DNA of 64,000 bases from Pseudofabraea citricarpa (taxonomy: Eukaryota; Ascomycota; Leotiomycetes; Helotiales; Dermateaceae). The stretch spans positions 2,430,501 through 2,494,500 of the forward strand of contig JAPWGK010000001.1 of NCBI GenBank assembly GCA_029641185.1, read 5' to 3'. The notes under the pieces were generated by a model. The model was given only the letters and a program-made list of their open reading frames with translations. It was not told the DNA's origin and ran no database searches. Below, piece by piece: positions 45,310-56,972 of the stretch (position 1 is the first letter of the stretch; every line of letters starts with the position of its first letter). A program made the translations under genes and the position numbers.

Positions 45310-48026
45310 ATGTCGAGGCTCGCAACGACATCCGGTACCAGGGAGAGCATTCGCGCCTATAACAAGGGATATCTGCCAATTGAGAACTATGGCCTCATCG
45401 GAAACATGCGGACGTGTGCACTGGTAGGAATTGATGGCAGTGTAGATTTTATGTGCTGGTAAGTAGGCCAGGTGAATTGGCCAATAATAGATGGAGCTCC
45501 CAGACCAGAAGCTGCTGCAAATAAGGGTTGTGATTTAAGCTTCATCTAGGTGCGGAAAAGAAGTGAGGAACGGTGCAAGTGCATTCTAAGGGGCCATCGT
45601 ACAAGACTGCTCGCCCGGTCAAATCCGCGTTGTTAGAGAGCAGTGTGATTTGTTCGGTTTGCCCGGCATTATAGCTGACAACTTTTTCTCCAGGCCTGAT
45701 TTCGACTCTCCTTCTATTTTCTGCCGGCTTTTGGACAAAGACAAAGGTGGCTACTTCACTATCTGCCCGCCGCCTCACATCACCTTCACTACAAAGCAAC
45801 AATACCTGCCTTCTTCGAATATCCTCCAAACCCGGTACATAGGCGAAGACGGAGTCGTTGATTTGGTCGACTTTTTTCCGCGGCCAAGGAACAGCAATGT
45901 AGTGACTAAAGCCCCAAAGCAAATGCCGTTCCGTGAAGCGATATCTGTTCAAGATGAATTGAAGAAATGGTTGGTGCGTCGGGTCGAATGTATCCGCGGT
46001 ACGGTGGAGCTAGGTATGTCATCTCAGTAGCCAATTTTGATCGCCGGTTTATTGTTGCATATGACGCCTATCATTTCTCCTATGCTTTTGATATTGAAGC
46101 CACAACAGCTGACAATTATAGACGTTGAAATATTCCCCGCCTTTGACTACGCGCGGGCCGCTCATACAGTTGAAATTCTCATGCCGAGTCACCCTCGACA
46201 CTGTGAGGAGAGTAAGGCTGTGACGTTCTCTAGCAAAGACCTGAAGCTGCAATTAGATGTCACTATAGATCACGGCGAAGATTCTTCTAGTTGCCCCGAG
46301 GTGATGTTCACCAAGGAGAAACATGATGGTATGCTTGGAGAAGGAGTAGTTGCTCACATTCGTCTTGAAGAAGGACAAGCAATATCCTTCGTCTTGCGAG
46401 ATGATATTCCCAACCATGTTACACCTGATGTGACCACCACAGTCCTTGATACCCAACAGCATGATACTCAGCTGTACTGGTTTAACTGGATCTCAAAGAG
46501 CAAGTACAAAGGAAGATGGCGCGAGGTGGTTTCGAGGAGTCTGTTGATTTTGAAACTATTAACCTACGAGCCTACCGGAGCAATTGTTGCTGCTCCTACC
46601 TTTTCTATTCCCGAGGATGTTGGAGGCGTTCGGTAAGTTTTTGGCTTCAGGATACATGCCAAGCATTCCAAATATTGCGTGGTATAGCTTTATGTGTACC
46701 AATTACTAATGGTGATTTAGCAACTGGGATTATCGGTTTTGCTGGGTCCGTGATTCGAGCTTTACAATTTACATTCTCCTGAGAATGGGGTTCACGGAAG
46801 AAGCCGATGCGTACATGGAATTCATAAGCGAGCGTTTTCGAAAGTCTCGGGATGCTGCTGGAGCCTTGCCAATCATGTTCACCATCAGAGGCGAAACTGA
46901 TATACCGGAGATTGAGCTTGAGTTAGTTTTTTCATTCATTCAGCAATTGTTGGTTGGGCTAATGCAGAATACAGCCATCTTGCAGGCTACAAGGATAGCA
47001 AGCCAGTACGCATCGGCAATGGTGCAGCTTTTCACCAGCAGTTTGATATTTATGGTGAACTAATGGATGCCATTTATCTTTACAATAAGTATGGACGGCC
47101 AGTAACGTGGGAGCAATGGGTAGCTGTCCGAGAAATCCTTGGTGTGTTACCATTTATTTACATGAGAACGCTGTTGACCTTTAATGATAGACTATGCCAT
47201 GACTATCTATAAAGGTATGAGAACCATTGCACGGTTTGTTACCTTGACTGACAGTACTAGATCCTGATATGTCAATTTGGGAAGTGCGCAACAAGAAACA
47301 GAACTTTACCTATTCCAAGATTATGCTGTGGGTCGCATTTGATCGCGGTCTACGTCTCGCAGACAAACGCTGCCTTCCATGTCCTCGCCGTGTAGAATGG
47401 TTAGCAATAAGAGATGAGTTATACGAGGAAATTATGAACAAAGGTATTCCAAGTACTATTTCTATATATTCATGGAATTGACAATGAATAGGCTACAGTT
47501 CCACAATTCGCTGCTTCATCCAGAGCTACGAAAGTGGTGACATGCTTGATTCATCAATTTTGATAGCACCGCTGGTCTTCTTCATCTCACCGAACGATCC
47601 ACGGTTCTTGCGAACAATGGATCGCATTTTACTTGCTCCTGAGAAGGGTGGATTGACTAGTACTGGTCTGGTGTATAGGTACAACACTGAGCATTCTGAA
47701 GATGGTATGCATGCATCCTTTAGGTATTGTTGGAATCGATGCTAATTGAAGCCCCAGGTGTTGGTGGCCGCGAAGGTGCTTTTAGTATGTGTACGTTCTG
47801 GCTCGTAGAGGCTTTGACTCGAGCCGGCGTTTATGATGGCAAGTATCTTATCCGAGCGGTGAACATTTTTGAGAATATGCTTAGCTTCTCGAATCACCTA
47901 AACATGTTCTCCGAAGAAATAGCTCGCAGTGGAGAGCAGTTGGGAAATACGCCACAAGCATTTAGCCACCTGGCTTTGATCAGTGCTGCGTTCAACCTAG
48001 ATCGGGCAACTGAGCACAAGAGTTAA
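45310..48026 (+). CDS. Glycoside hydrolase family 15 protein (glucoamylase/trehalase-like)
   Basis: GH15 enzymes are inverting hydrolases acting on alpha-glucosides such as starch ends or trehalose. Nine exons, 45310..45458, 45694..46013, 46122..46632, 46721..46921, 46975..47141, 47191..47214, 47261..47443, 47492..47704 and 47758..48026, give 678 aa. The N-terminal domain starts [20 protein letters not shown] and continues [19 protein letters not shown]. The catalytic (alpha/alpha)6 barrel has [38 protein letters not shown] and, late, [16 protein letters not shown], which carries the expected second catalytic Glu. There is no signal peptide, so this is more like the intracellular bacterial-type GH15 group than secreted glucoamylase. 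The sixth exon is only 24 nt, and the first intron (235 nt) is long for this genome. Confidence 0.88.
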
Positions 48027-49135
48027 GGTCCGAAATGAATATGACGATTAAGCTACAAGTTACGATGACACGGTAGCATTGCTTGTCGCATGTATTTTAG
48101 TTCAGAATTCTATACATTTACTTGAGCTTGGGTTTGTAAGAGAAGAGGAGGGTTTACCTTTGCCTATCTAGGTACCTATGTAAGTAATTTTACAAACCCA
48201 GAGATTGCCGACTACCAATACTTAAACGGGATCAAGACCAGAAATAAAAAACTTGAATAGTTATGTCATTGTCGCACAGTGTCACATATTAAGGCGAAGG
48301 AAAATGCATGTTGAGGATTAAGCGAACCGACTTCCTTTTTTCTGCAAGCAAGCATCACATAGGTAGGTACGTGTATGTAGAACTTCTTCGGTTCTAGTGC
48401 TTGTAAATATATAATGAGTGTGCTTCTTGTTAGCTGTATATCTAGGTAACACTTTTATTCTGCGAAGCTGGTTCTCGTTCTTGACAATTACTATCTAGAT
48501 GAAGAATAAACAGTAGCTTGTGTTCCCAAAGACTTACATGAGTCATTGGAGCTGAATCTTTGTAAGACGCATTAGATGACAAGTCATTCTAGCCTCCACC
48601 ACTTCTCATGCCCCAGCTAATACTAATATAACCTTAAAAGATGAAATTACCACTTTTATCCCTAGCGTCGGGACGGCTGATCCCCAAGACGGCTGGTTCC
48701 CATTCCGGTTGACGATCCTCAAGTGTTTCTTCCTCTTCTGATATACTTCCCCGCGCGGAATGATAGCGCAGGCTCGACTCTTAGCAATCACTAATATCTC
48801 ATTCGATAGCTTAAAATCCGCAGCCAGCCACAATCCATCCCAAAACCATACGGGCTGGATCTTTAAGTTGGGGAGCGCAAGTGCCGGGAGCATCAGTGAC
48901 ACCTTCCTCTAGGTGACGGCGCCAAGGCAAATATAAGCCACTCACGATGCATTTCGTTGGCATCAGAAGACTTCGTATGGTCGAAGTGGCGGCGTTCTCC
49001 AGTGGGTCTGTACTCGAATGCCTCGGCCATACCGTTCGAATTACGCAGGAATCTTGATGGAGGATAAATATGAAAGAGAGTCCCTTACCAGTGTGACAAT
49101 CACCAACCACACTACAGCACAATTCCACCTTCAAG
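48027..49135. other. Intergenic between the GH15 and peroxygenase genes
   Basis: A 1.1-kb region holding the GH15 3' UTR and the peroxygenase promoter. Reading frames on both strands lack family-like sequence. Confidence 0.45.
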
Positions 49136-50595
49136 ATGTCAACCAAAATACTTGCTGTAGCTACACTGCTGAACGGGGTTTGTGTTCTCGCATTCCCGGA
49201 CATAGCAGAGAGGCTTGCAGCTCAAGAACGTAAGAATTTCACTCACTTGCTTGTATTTATATTAACGTCATGCCAGGTCAACTCCCTCAAATTTTACCTT
49301 TCCCAGAGTATCCAGGGTTGCCAAACCATGCCTTATATAATAAATTTGACGCCGCCTCTCAGCGAGTTTCTACATCTGGAAATCATGCTTGGCGAGCACC
49401 TGGTCCAAATGACAAGAGAGGTCCCTGTCCGGGACTCAATGCAGCCGCAAATCATGGCAAGTACTACTTACTTGATGAGTCGTACACCAGCTGATTGTTC
49501 TTAGGCTACTTGCCAAGGTCAGGAATTGCAGATTTCGCATCTGTCAATACTGGACTATTCGAAGCCTTTGGTTTAGACCACACAGCAACACTTTTTCTCC
49601 AAACGACAACAACCTTCTTCGATGGCGATCCCCTTTCCGGGCGGTGGTCAATTGGAGGGTATTCTCCAGATACAGCAACCCTTGGTCCTCTGCAGAACAA
49701 CCTTCTGGGCAAGGAATCAGGAATCTGCAACTACGGCCATCTGAAATCTGAAGGTGACGCATCCATCACGCGCGGCGATTTCCTGGCGCCAGACATGAAC
49801 TCCAACTGTGCATCATACCCCAAATTCTTCCAAGAACTGCTAGATCTCGGCGACCTGCGCAGCAGCGACGGGAGAATCAGCGCCCCGGTTCTCGCAGAGC
49901 ATCAGAACAACCGCAAACTGCACAGCATAGCGACCAACCCGAATTACTTCGCGCCCGCATTCGCAGGCGTGGCTTTTACGCCTGCTGCGCACCACTTCGT
50001 CTTCGCGCTGATGGCGAACCATTCTGCAGAGCAGCCGCGCGGTATCCTCAGCCCAAGCAACCTGATGGATTTCTTCTCGTACACGATTGATCCTACGACG
50101 GGGCAGCTCAAGTATACGTACGGCCACGAGCGCATCCCCGAGAACTGGTACAAGCGAGCAGCCGACGATGCGTGGACGCTGCTGGACATTGTGACGGCCG
50201 TCGCTCAGCAGTGCGCGGCGTTCCCCAACACGTGCCAGGTCGGCGGCAACGTGAACGGCGTGAACAGCTTCGCCGGCGTCAACCTGGGCGATATCTCAGG
50301 CGGGCTCGTCAACGCCTTGGATCTGACGGATCCTGCGAAGCTCGGCTGCTTCATCGCCCAGAACATCCAGGCTGAAGTCCCCACCAGCCTGCGGAATGTC
50401 TTCAGCGGCGTCCTCCTCCAGAGAGTCCTCGCCCTCGTCCCGTCTCTGCTCGGTGATGCCCTCGCGCCCCTGCTTGCGTTTGGGAAGTGCCAGAACCTCC
50501 CTCCCGGGAAGGGGGTCAGCTATTATGGGAAGGGCTACCCCGGGGCCGTTATCCAGAACGATGGACCGCGGGCTAATGATCGGAGGAAGGCTTAG
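49136..50595 (+). CDS. Heme-thiolate peroxygenase (chloroperoxidase/UPO family), secreted
   Basis: Uses H2O2 to oxygenate organic substrates through a cysteine-ligated heme. Exons 49136..49229, 49277..49456 and 49505..50595 give 454 aa, longer than the short-type enzymes. A signal peptide (MSTKILAVATLLNGVCVLAF) comes first. The heme motif is PCPGLNAAANHGYLPRSG with the proximal ligand Cys82. EGD at 174-176 corresponds to the metal-site motif of peroxygenases. The C-terminal half has no further recognised domain. The second intron begins with GC, not GT (ATG/GCAAGTAC at 49457): only this junction keeps the conserved NHGYLPR sequence in frame. The substrate cannot be predicted. Confidence 0.92.
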
Positions 50596-51305
50596 ATATT
50601 CTTCTTCTTTTTATTTTCTGAGGGGTCTAGGGTTGGTAGAGAGTAAGTCAGGGAGGGGTGTTGATGAATTCATGAAATATATCTACTTTTTAATCTATCT
50701 CGTTTGCCATAGTTTCATTCCTGCTTTAGCTTGAAGATTTGTTCTTATCCTACTTAAGTATTTCCTTTTTATCATTTATATCTTATATTTGTTGGCTCTT
50801 ATTGTTTTGTTATTTCTTATCACCCCGTGTCTTATTAGATGATTCCCTAATTGTGATAATATTTGTTATCACAGGCACAAGCCAATACTCCCTTTCACTT
50901 GAAAACAAGTATATCAAAGGAGTAAAAAGGAAATACATATAGCTAACTCCGTTCTCTGCAGATTTCAATCCATCATCTGTATTCCCCGTTCTGTCCGCTT
51001 CGTTTCGTTCCGTTTCGTTCGCAAGGAGTTAAAATAAGAATTTGTCAGGTGACTAGTGCTACCCCCTCAATTAAGGTTACACAACATGGATGATAACAAA
51101 AGATTTCAATCCTGTGAACTCTTCTCAACCCAGCTTCCTATCATCATCTCCTCTTCTCGCAATTCCGTCTCGTGCATCTTTGTGTTTTTTGGGGTCTGTA
51201 GCCCTCTTGTGCCCTGGAGCTGACAGTGCACCGCCCGCTGCACGGATCCTACTGTTACTGTACACCCGTTGTCACTCATTTGCCTGAAACACAAGTCCTG
51301 TCTGT

Positions 51306-51534
51306 CTCTGCGGATGTTCGACGGCGTAACGAGATACTGCTTGCTTGACTTGTTTCCTGCTCACTTCCCGCTCGTTTGAACATTTGGAAAGCCGGGCTAC
51401 TGGTGATAGATAGAACTACTGACTCTCTTCGGTTTCAACTTTCAAGCGTCTTTGCGGATATTCAACGGCGTATCAAGATCCTGCTTACTTGGTCCATTTT
51501 CCGCTTGTTTGAATACTCGAATGGTCAAGCTACT
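51306..51534. repeat. Pair of diverged direct repeats
   Basis: Copy A (about 51306-51400) and copy B (about 51451-51534) share blocks such as TGCGGAT[G/A]TTC[G/A]ACGGCGTA, then AAGAT-CTGCTT-CTTG and CCGCT[C/T]GTTTGAA, and both end in CTACTG. Many of the differences are G/A or C/T transitions. Confidence 0.7.
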
Positions 51535-51574
51535 GTCGACGCAATCTTACTCCCTTCCAACTTGAGCGTTTGAG

Positions 51575-51780
51575 TAAACGTTGATTTTTAGGCGTACACC
51601 CCCTAAGCCTTCAACGCTCACCTCTAACGTCTAGTTTCAGCGTTTAACGTTCAACTTCACACGAAACATCATCCGCCCTCTCTCTTCATCCGCAAACGTT
51701 GGCTTCTAGGTGTATACCTTTAGGCCTTTAACCTTTACCTTCAACTACGTTTACCTTCAACTACGTTCACCTTCACACAA
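51575..51780. repeat. Second set of diverged direct repeats
   Basis: A block at 51575-51630 (AACGTTGATTTTTAGGCGTA onward) recurs at about 51694-51740 (AACGTTGGCTTCTAGGTGTA onward). The short unit CTTCAACTACGTTTAC then repeats in tandem at about 51739-51773. Confidence 0.65.
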
Positions 51781-51934
51781 TACATCATCCACACACTCTC
51801 TTTCATCCGCCAAAGATTATCTTCACAGTCGTAATCGAGAGCACAGAACCTCCATCTATTATGGTTCGACGACTTCAGATCTAAGCCTCTCAATACACTG
51901 AAAACTTGGCATTTAGCCTTCAGAATCTGCAACG

Positions 51935-54900
51935 ATGGAGGTATTCTTCCACAACGTCCCGGAGCAGTCGACGGATCGCACGTTCAAGAACTATCTGACC
52001 CCCGTCTTGAACCAATTGTCTATTCAGAGCTTCCGCTGTCAAAAGTTTCAGGGTAAGAAATTCGCTAGGGTAACCTTTCTTAACGTCCATGATGGAGCCA
52101 AATTTTTGGCTATACACGGCCAGAGGGAAGATTTGGCTAGCAAGCCTGGAATAATTAGGTCTTCAACACTTCATCTCTTTAACCGACCAATCTATGCCAA
52201 GAAGAGCAAAAATCCCGCCAATGTAATGCTCTTGCGAGTAATGGAGCAGGAGGAGAAAGCACGTAACTTGCGGGTATCCAAAGAGGCCGGCAAGCCCCAG
52301 GAGAAGTTCAGCTTTCCAATCGACTTTCAGTCTACCTCTGTGGCCTGTGGAACCTGGAAGTACAAGACTTCAAGATGGGTCTTTGTATCTCAGACACAAT
52401 GGAAAGGTCAGGGTGTGGCAAAGTTTGGCAAGAGAAGTTTGATTCTGACCATTGGCGACAAATATCGGATCGACTTTATCTATTCCAGCATTCGGTCAAT
52501 CACCTTCCAGAAAGGTCCAGATCCTGCATACACCATAACACTGGTGGAGGCGCCAAGATTCTTTGAGAAGGTTAAGCCGACACTCAACGAATTGATGGCC
52601 GTTCTAAATCTCAATAATAGATTTAGCTCAAAGCGAAACCGCCTCGCTTCTCTTGGTGCCGAACACGCTGGTGTTGCTGGATCTTGTTTTGTATACCGAA
52701 TCTTTCTCCAAGAGGCGGTCACAATCTCACGAGGACTTCACCAGGGATTTCTCAGCCGAGTCAATGCAGTTAGAAAGGCGCGAGAGACACCGGAAGTTAT
52801 CGATGAGCATACAACAATGTATGAGCCTCAACCTCACTATCTCGAAGCTCATGCGATTGGAATGCAGAGACTCGATTCGTTGATATCAGATGGAGGCTTG
52901 GCCTTTCAGATTGCGTTTCAAGTCCAGAAGATGGCACAGAACGGAATCCTCACTCCTCTTCAAGTCATATCGCTTTTGCCAGAGATATTCAACATGTCTC
53001 TTCGCGCTCCTGTGGCCATCTGTGTCGGTGCCATCAAGAAAATGTTTAACCAGATCCCATTCGCAGAGCCTGGCACAGACCCCGAAGAACTTGACGAAGA
53101 ATCATTGCGAAGCCTTCTGAAGGAAAATGAAGTTCAGTTACTTAAGGGAAACATCTTCGGAGGCCCTTCTGAAGACCAAAATGCTGTTCTCGTACATAGA
53201 GTTCGAGTAACCCCTGCTGGTGTTTACCTGTCTGGACCTGAACCGGAGGGTAACAACCGTATCTTGAGAAGATATTCCACTCATCATGAATACTTCCTTC
53301 GTGTGCAGTTCTCAGATGAAGACGGGGAGCCAGTTCGTTTCAACGGAAAAGTTTCTCAGAAAGAAATTTTTCACACGAAATTCAAGGGTGTGTTGCAAGA
53401 CGGTGTTAGGATTGCTGGTCGGCGGTTCTTTTTCCTCGGCTTTTCGCACTCTTCTTTGAGAGCTCAAGCATGCTGGTTTATGGCTAGCTTTGAGTCCACC
53501 GACGGAATCCAAATAAATGCACGAAGAGTTATCGAAGAGCTTGGTAATTTCTCACATATCCGCTCGCCGGCTAAGTGCGCTGCAAGAATTGGTCAGGCCT
53601 TTAGTGATACTCCACAAGCAGTCCACTGCCCTCGCACCGCCTTGTTTGCTATGGCAGATGTTGAGCGTAACGGCCGAGTATTCAGCGATGGAGTGGGAAC
53701 CATGTCCTTTTCAGTAATGGCTAGGATTTGCGACGCTCTACCTCATAGTATTCTTTCAAAGCCCACTTGTATTCAAATTCGCTATCAAGGTATGTGATTT
53801 CATCTGGTATGGTTCTAGGAAATCCAAGAATATTGACTTCTCAAAGGTGCTAAAGGAATGATATCGTACGACAGTCGCCTTGAAGGGGACGCTCTCCACA
53901 TTCGCCCTTCAATGGTGAAGTTCGATGGCTCTTCGTCAGATGATATTGAGATATGTGGATCGGCTCGGAAGCCTCTTCCAATGAAGCTTAACCGACAGTT
54001 CATCAAGATTCTTGAGGACCTTGGCGTTGATGAATCCTTCTTCTTGGATCTACAAGCAAAAGAAGTTAGGCGCTTGAGATCGATCACCGCAAGCACATAC
54101 AATGCATCCTTGTTCCTCGAGAGACAGACGATTGGCAATGCTATCCAGATTCCTTGGCTTCTCAAGGAGTTGACCACCTTGGAGTTTGACTTCCGTGAAG
54201 ATCCTTTCCTTCGCGACGTCCTTGAGATGGCGGTCCTCATGGAACTTCGAAAATTGAAGCATAAAGCTCAAATTCCTGTCAACCAAGGATATCATCTCTA
54301 TGGAATCATGGATGAAACCGGAATCTTGGAAGAAGGTGAAGTCTTTTGTAGTGTCACTGAAGATGGAGTTCCTCGAATTATAACCGGCAAGGATGTGATC
54401 ATCACCAGAGCTCCAGCACTCCACCCAGGTGATATCCAAAAGGTCAATGCCGTTAGAGTACCTGATGATTCTCCCTTGATGAATCTGACAAACTGCATTT
54501 GCTTCAGTCAGAAGGGTGCTCGAGATCTTCCAAGCCAATTGTCTGGAGGAGATCTAGATGGAGACATGTACTACATTATGTGGGACCCTCGAGCTCGTTT
54601 TCCAAAGACTAGTATACCTGCAGATTACCCAAGACAAGAGCCGATTGACATCGGAAAGCCAATTGAAACTCACCATATGACCGATTTCTTCATACAGTTT
54701 ATGGAGACGGATCAACTAGGTCGTATTGCAACTTTGCATCAAGTCCTGGCAGATTATAAATCTGAGGGTACCAAGGACAAAGACTGTATCACTCTGGCTG
54801 AGATGCACTCTACGGCAGTTGACTTTTCCAAGACTGGAATACCTGTAATACCCCTTCCTTTCTTCTACTTTTTCTTCTTCCACAAACTACTCAGGGCATC

Positions 54901-55734
54901 CATGCTGACCTTTAATTGCTAGGTTGACATGACCAAGCTTCCGAAGAATCATCCATATCGTCCTGACTTCATGGCTCCTGGACCTCATGTGACTATCGAG
55001 AAGAACATAGGCTTATTGATTGGCGACGAGCATTTCTCTTTCGACGATGATAATAACGAGGGAGGCGACGACGAGGAAGATGTGATGGAGTACCGATACT
55101 ACGAGAGTCCACGCGTCTTGGGAAAGCTCTTTCGTGCTATCGACGAGCGCGAGATTTTCAACCAGATCCAAAAAGAGAGAATCCCCCCAAAACAGAATGG
55201 TTCAGACTTCCTCACTGTTGTTTGGATGTATGTTCAACGTCAATGCCACCTGATCCAGTGGGAGCACCTGCTTGAGTGGGCAAGAGATATTCGAGAGATG
55301 TAAGTAGAGTTCTTCGTTTCCAGTACGGGCTCGTCATTGACTGACACATTTCAAGGTACGAGGAGAGCCTTCTAGACCTCATGACGGAATTCAGCGACCA
55401 TCCTCTACGACCAATCACCGAACTCGAAGCCGTGGTAGGAAATATTCTCGGCAAAAACTCGCTCCCCAGCAGACGTCAGCATGACCTCTCGACTACGATG
55501 AAAGAGCAGTATGAACGCAATGCTGCTTTTATCGTCGACTGCATTACCAAGGAGGGCTCGGAATACTCGGACGAGGCACTGGAGCGAAGCATGGCGGCCC
55601 TGGCCGTATCCCTAGAGAAGAAATCCGAGCGAGGCCAGAAGTTGGAGAGCTTCAAGTATCTTGCTGCGGCTGTCTGTCTGCGCCAGGTAGATCGATTCGT
55701 CCAAGGCCAGAGAGCAAAGTACCCTGGACTGTGA
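51935..55734 (+). CDS. RNA-dependent RNA polymerase of the RNA silencing pathway
   Basis: Eukaryotic cellular RdRP that turns single-stranded RNA into double-stranded RNA for Dicer. Exons 51935..53789, 53847..54844, 54923..55299 and 55356..55734 give 1202 aa. The first 90 residues look like a diverged RRM-type domain. The catalytic core runs from about 480 to 1000 and contains the catalytic motif SGGDLDGDMYY (Asp 854, 856 and 858), plus GVGTMSFSVMARICD and KGMISYDSRLEGDALHIRPS, the latter formed by splicing exons 1 and 2. All catalytic aspartates are present, so the enzyme is predicted active. An N-terminal RRM-like region suggests the SAD-1/Rdp1 branch rather than QDE-1, but this is tentative. 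The stop lies within a 15-bp tandem duplication. Confidence 0.94.
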
Positions 55735-55752
55735 AGCCCTGGACTGTGAAGC
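55722..55752. repeat. 15-bp tandem duplication across the RdRP stop codon
   Basis: The unit CCCTGGACTGTGAAG occurs twice in a row, so PGL-stop is encoded twice in the same frame (stops at 55732 and 55747). Confidence 0.85.
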
Positions 55753-56972
55753 AATTCTTTCGCGCCGTCTCCTTCTGCTCGTTTGTACCCGATCTGTGCT
55801 CGCTTTTTCTTTTGCTTTTACCTGCGGATCTGGAGGCTGCAGATACAGGGAGGGAAGGGAGTATACGGAAATGATTGGGGATTTTCGACTTCTTTATGAT
55901 TGATGATGATGATGATGATGAATGATGAGACTTCCTCCGTGCTTTGTAGCTAGATGTGGCAGATGATGGTAGCTAGCTTGAGCGGTGTCTCTTGAAGAAC
56001 CCCGCTCAATTGCGCTTTTTGCAGTTTAGCGTCTAGTATTCAGTATCTAAAGCTCAATGATCCCTTTCTTCATGCTATTGCGTGGCGTGGAAAAAAACAC
56101 ACACGGAAGATGGTTCATGTGATTTCTTCACCGACTCTGTTTCGGTGCAGACGGAGAATCTATATCCCTTGTCCTTAATTTTTATTCAATGCATATACTG
56201 ACTTCCAAGATTCCTCTCAGGCACCTTTCGGAGTTTGCAGAAACTTTTCACCGTTTGGCTACAAAGGAGGAGATGATCTATATCTTTTCTTGCAGCTTTT
56301 AACTTTGTAGGAACGGGAGCTGTGACCATTCACTGCCTTGAGCAGACATACATACATACCTGTAACTAATTCTACCTAATGTTTTTATTTTGGCTACGGC
56401 AGCTAAGGAGAGGAGATCCTCTCTTCACAGGTTGGAACCTTGTGCAGACTGCGGGAGTGACTAACATTTCCGCGGCTTTGTCTGTTGATTTCATTTTGTT
56501 GTCAACTGCCCTTCCTCCCCCACCAAAGCTCTTGCCTGAGCTAATCTTGTCGTAGATATTAGTATAACATGTGCTGGATTGGTTGAGTGTCAAACTTACT
56601 AGTATCTAAGAGCGATCAGAATATAAATGGAAGCTTCTTTTTTACTTCGGTGGACTCGACCATTTGGGACTGTCGCAAGCAGGCTCGCTAAAGCCCGGTC
56701 GGTAAAGCGTTACCGCTCTCTTCGGCATCTGAAGTGGTTGTGGATAGCTTTGTAGCACGCTGTTCCGTGAGATGGGATTTCTCCGACTATATCGTTGAAA
56801 CAGGACTGAAGGGCTTCTAATGACTTGTTATGGTCATCGAGTTCCAAATTCCTTGTGTAACACAGTCACTCTGTCGGGCAGAAGAACTCGAGAAAATGAA
56901 GCTAAATGCTTGGTATATCTCTATCCTCTGTTGATTGAGGGTTCATATGTATCATAGTGATAATTGCATAAA
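55735..56972. other. Convergent intergenic region
   Basis: A 1.2-kb region with the 3' ends of the RdRP and Zn2Cys6 regulator genes. It contains a GAT trinucleotide repeat at about 55898-55929. No coding signal was seen. Confidence 0.5.
55898..55929. repeat. GAT trinucleotide microsatellite
   Basis: About seven consecutive TGA/GAT units, followed by an interrupted AATGATGAG copy. Confidence 0.8.

Larger units (their letters stand above)
50596..51934. other. Intergenic with degenerate direct repeats upstream of the RdRP gene
   Basis: About 50640-50950 is T-rich and non-coding. From 51300 to 51800 the sequence consists of imperfect direct repeats, listed separately. No gene was recognised; the 3' part should hold the RdRP promoter and leader. 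Confidence 0.55.

Noticed and set aside
48600..48700. CCCTAGCGTCGGGAC near 48660 as a second copy of the MITE end
   Set aside because: The two halves are in a different order from the element's arm, and there is no partner arm or flanking duplication nearby.
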